NCBI GenBank assembly: GCA_021772695.1
Contig: JAJFLL010000116.1
Coordinates: 1-7,957, forward strand
DNA: 7,957 bases
Source: Deltaproteobacteria bacterium
Lineage (GTDB): Bacteria; UBA10199; DSSB01
Direction: 5' to 3'
Part shown: in pieces, positions 6,701 to 7,957 of the stretch
Position numbering within the stretch: position 1 is the stretch's first letter
How the letters are laid out: the number at the start of each line of letters is the position of its first letter
Notes under the pieces: generated by a model
Database searches by the model: none
Told to the model about the DNA's origin: nothing
Seen by the model: only the letters and a program-made list of their open reading frames with translations
Program-made: the position numbers and the translations under genes

Positions 6701-7957
6701 TTCATCGATGTTTTCTTTTAGAATGCCGTCGGGCCCCAAGAGGTTTTTCAGGTTCTTGGCGGAACGCACCATCAAGTCGCCATCGCTGCCGGGAAACTTT
6801 TTTTGCATTTCCCTCAAAACCTTGAGGCCGCGCAGCGATTTTCCTTCGGTGCTGAGATAGGCCATGCCCTGGGCCACCATGGCTTGGGAACCTAGGTAAG
6901 TGTCATTGGGGAATTCCTGAATAAGCTCATTGACTAGACGGTGCCCCGTTTCTCTTTCGTCGGGAAGGCCGTAACTCACTTGGGCCAAGCGCAATTTGAC
7001 CCGGCCTAATAGGGCGCGATTAGGGTCTTCTGCAGGCAAATATCGAATGGGGGTTTCGTTGAGGATGTCTTTTAATTCCCTTTGGATGTCTTGAATGTCT
7101 TCCACGGTACGGGACTGGGTGATGAGAATTTCCGCTCGAAGAAATCGATTTTGATTCAAGAGAAACCGAACGCCGGAGTTTTGTCGCAAAACCTTTAGCT
7201 CGGAATAGGTGCGATCCAGATGAACGATGGCTTCGGCTAGTAGGCCCGGATTCTTCACGCCACGACTGGTGTCATTGCCCAAGGTCAATTGCACCATGGC
7301 CAACTGGTGGCTGATGGTGGTTCGTTGCAATAGACTTGAGGCATCGGTGGGATCATGGGGGATCATCTTAAGTAAATCTTTGAGGTGGGTTTGGGTACGG
7401 GTTAAATCGCCTTGGGATTGGTAGACCTGAGCCAATGCGAGTTCTTGCTGGACAAAGGTCTCGCCGCTCGTCGCATTGCCGTAGCCCGTTCGTACGATCC
7501 AGGCGACTTTTTGCGCCCACTGTTCATAGTCGGCCTCGGACTGGTTGCGATCCGCTGCGAGGGCCGTCTTTTTGTCGGTAAGGCTGTTAGAAACTTTTGG
7601 TGCTGCGGGTAAGGTCTGATACCACTGGCTGTCGATGCTTGCCGCCCGGGGCTGAGGCGAAACGGCAGGGGCCGTCGGGGAGCCTGTCCCATCGTTGCTT
7701 GGTGTACCTGAAAGGCCCTGCAAATAGATCTCGATACTTTTTCGATCGGCATCACTGATCTCGCCGGCCCCTTGCTTGGGCAAGCCTTTAAGTAAAGAAA
7801 ATGGATCGTCGTCTTTGCCGTCCTCGAGATAAAACTTGCTGAAGTCGGTGGCCTGAAAATCATTGGGCCCTTGATTCGCTTTATGGCAATTGGAGTTGCA
7901 AGGAGCAAATTCTTCCCGTTGCAATTGGAATTCTTCTTCTTGGACCTGTGCCATTCG
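3743..7957 (-). CDS. Giant multidomain protein: CXXCH segment, TPR-like solenoid, hydrophobic block, PD-(D/E)XK nuclease-like segment (5' end probably outside the window)
   Basis: I do not recognise this as a named family. Numbering is from the ATG at 7954-7952; the frame is still open at the window edge (CGA), so the true start may lie upstream, possibly with a signal peptide ending near MA|QVQ. Visible parts: C19-N-S-N-C23-H24, a heme-c motif, with SDADRKSIEIYLQGL (67-81) like the last helix of cytochrome c; a Pro/Ser/Thr linker (82-120); a helical TPR-like solenoid (about 140-400); a hydrophobic, Gly-rich block (about 440-705, strongest at 440-454, 503-522 and 658-673); a Gly/Pro linker (735-800); a helical part (800-1000); a nuclease-like segment with D1022, E1032-x-K1034 and strands TYQITA and VKIIRYD (about 1010-1115); and an alpha/beta C-terminal region (1130-1403) ending DIFSEAM. 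It looks like an exported effector or polymorphic toxin with a small acidic gene behind it. The gene is certain; the function is inferred. Confidence 0.9.
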   Translation of the reverse strand, partial: RMAQVQEEEFQLQREEFAPCNSNCHKANQGPNDFQATDFSKFYLEDGKDDDPFSLLKGLPKQGAGEISDADRKSIEIYLQGLSGTPSNDGTGSPTAPAVSPQPRAASIDSQWYQTLPAAPKVSNSLTDKKTALAADRNQSEADYEQWAQKVAWIVRTGYGNATSGETFVQQELALAQVYQSQGDLTRTQTHLKDLLKMIPHDPTDASSLLQRTTISHQLAMVQLTLGNDTSRGVKNPGLLAEAIVHLDRTYSELKVLRQNSGVRFLLNQNRFLRAEILITQSRTVEDIQDIQRELKDILNETPIRYLPAEDPNRALLGRVKLRLAQVSYGLPDERETGHRLVNELIQEFPNDTYLGSQAMVAQGMAYLSTEGKSLRGLKVLREMQKKFPGSDGDLMVRSAKNLKNLLGPDGILKENIDEEDFGEAFKVALDKAVNTGPRKLGFIATGFAIVAILVPEPSTTALGLGMLGGLAVDMGLGVAEGWGDIMDSYRTGISPIDTTRNLQNLFLLTLDVVLLVTAGAGGAMVRKGTEYGLSRVAVGTSEFLSRSALGTFTAKALLPMGQFAYRWLPRVAESTAAYTFYQAERSLVFGTKFTWDAGEAALMFGMMQSFALAHQLGHGAKLATGVKFQKGNLKPVFHEGKLVGFSNPAGRLAGWATDTVIGATGFYGLLVGLNQSGITRDPLPNYWDFLGHQITTLGSLHLGGKLVPQSFNRHLAKLDSQAKANLKLAKDIIDQSPYDGFGPGFGPQLAFATARVSPARGPGFGFKVDTIFRPQPMAMATYRPNDSVPESGNRTKGSSRRTEAEMVEQLKETLKRHPRITTQFRGDWKWLEGLDAHQLRALYDLSQVPSEGMGTVLSEILYTKNAQHALDLFRSMDAEAAQGLRGLIRLDKSSDATSMVRRFFRTEWMFESPEGSPQSTATTRGMLLLQAYAHLEKIPGANEAMEKTTMEYQENPDHWQVYAPGEKAKWRGNVEELIRLGALQARAEAGEGQPLTSVNQEMGQQRFVDEGGRSRSHRMEADGLHKDQWMAEMKSTYNAAVGGPGALSFTSMGGESAIKFKNQVRKYGQAVNDKKIAGVTYQITARSIDTEVVRFIKEHIPNVKIIRYDTILETTGTVVDQQMTLIRLKPDVSPKEFMSSHSNDVVFIRDGKIQAFTFRGPPRTDHHPKETVTELFTETYEATGLKFLETPSSSSAARFKFQIEKAAELMERLEPKEGEKFEEKILDLLTEATWQKSPHDAFRYARKGLDKLLQEYLVEQGYGNAVDSIAIPVKLDHQRNLSPQGEAQGQFHLYFKTQDFAKFRKTVPSNNPQGRSVLLKKDTLLFTGRGYTSSEVKQESGKTMRGDHLFAFDTRAKLPIEEITLPSGEKAYRVTKDHSIEIKDLEITYYGENPHLDIFSEAM

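Noticed and set aside
1..7957. CRISPR arrays, tRNA or rRNA genes, insertion sequences
   Set aside because: No regularly spaced identical repeats, no cloverleaf or rRNA-like sequence and no transposase were seen on either strand.

Overview
The window is a bacterial segment with every supportable gene on the minus strand, so transcription runs from the right end to the left. The mix of genes suggests a Gram-negative, probably deltaproteobacterial-type lineage (Myxococcota, Bdellovibrionota or related uncultured groups). The clues are a secreted von Willebrand A protein with a long CTDC-type cysteine repeat array, a C-terminal glycine/serine/cysteine sorting tail, a delta-60-repeat secreted protein, and a giant multidomain protein. 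Neither the species nor the phylum can be fixed from the sequence alone.

Layout, right to left in transcription order. (1) 7957-3743: a giant gene (at least 1404 codons, 5' end probably outside the window). It encodes an N-terminal CXXCH segment, an alpha-helical TPR-like solenoid, a long hydrophobic block, a linker, a PD-(D/E)XK nuclease-like segment and a further alpha/beta C-terminal region. (2) 3690-3223: a small, very acidic alpha-helical protein starting about 50 bases after the giant gene, probably in the same operon. (3) 3222-2903: a 320-base gap with several inverted and direct repeats. (4) 2902-344: a secreted or surface VWA protein with about 13 short cysteine repeats, organised as a duplicated ~164-residue super-repeat, plus a thrombospondin type 3 segment and a Cys-containing sorting tail. 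Its best start is an AUU codon. (5) 324-290: a strong intrinsic terminator. (6) 263-235: a possible promoter. (7) 195-1: the 5' end of a secreted delta-60-repeat protein that runs out of the window.

How they may work together: genes 4 and 6/7 are envelope or extracellular proteins transcribed separately, since a strong terminator lies between them. The giant protein and its acidic neighbour form a second unit. Its layout (exported-looking N-terminus, solenoid, hydrophobic block, nuclease fold, then a small acidic gene immediately downstream) resembles a polymorphic-toxin or contact-dependent effector with a candidate immunity protein. That is an inference: no named toxin family could be confirmed by eye, and the nuclease-like segment is internal rather than at the extreme C-terminus. 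This pair is the best candidate for an undescribed system here.
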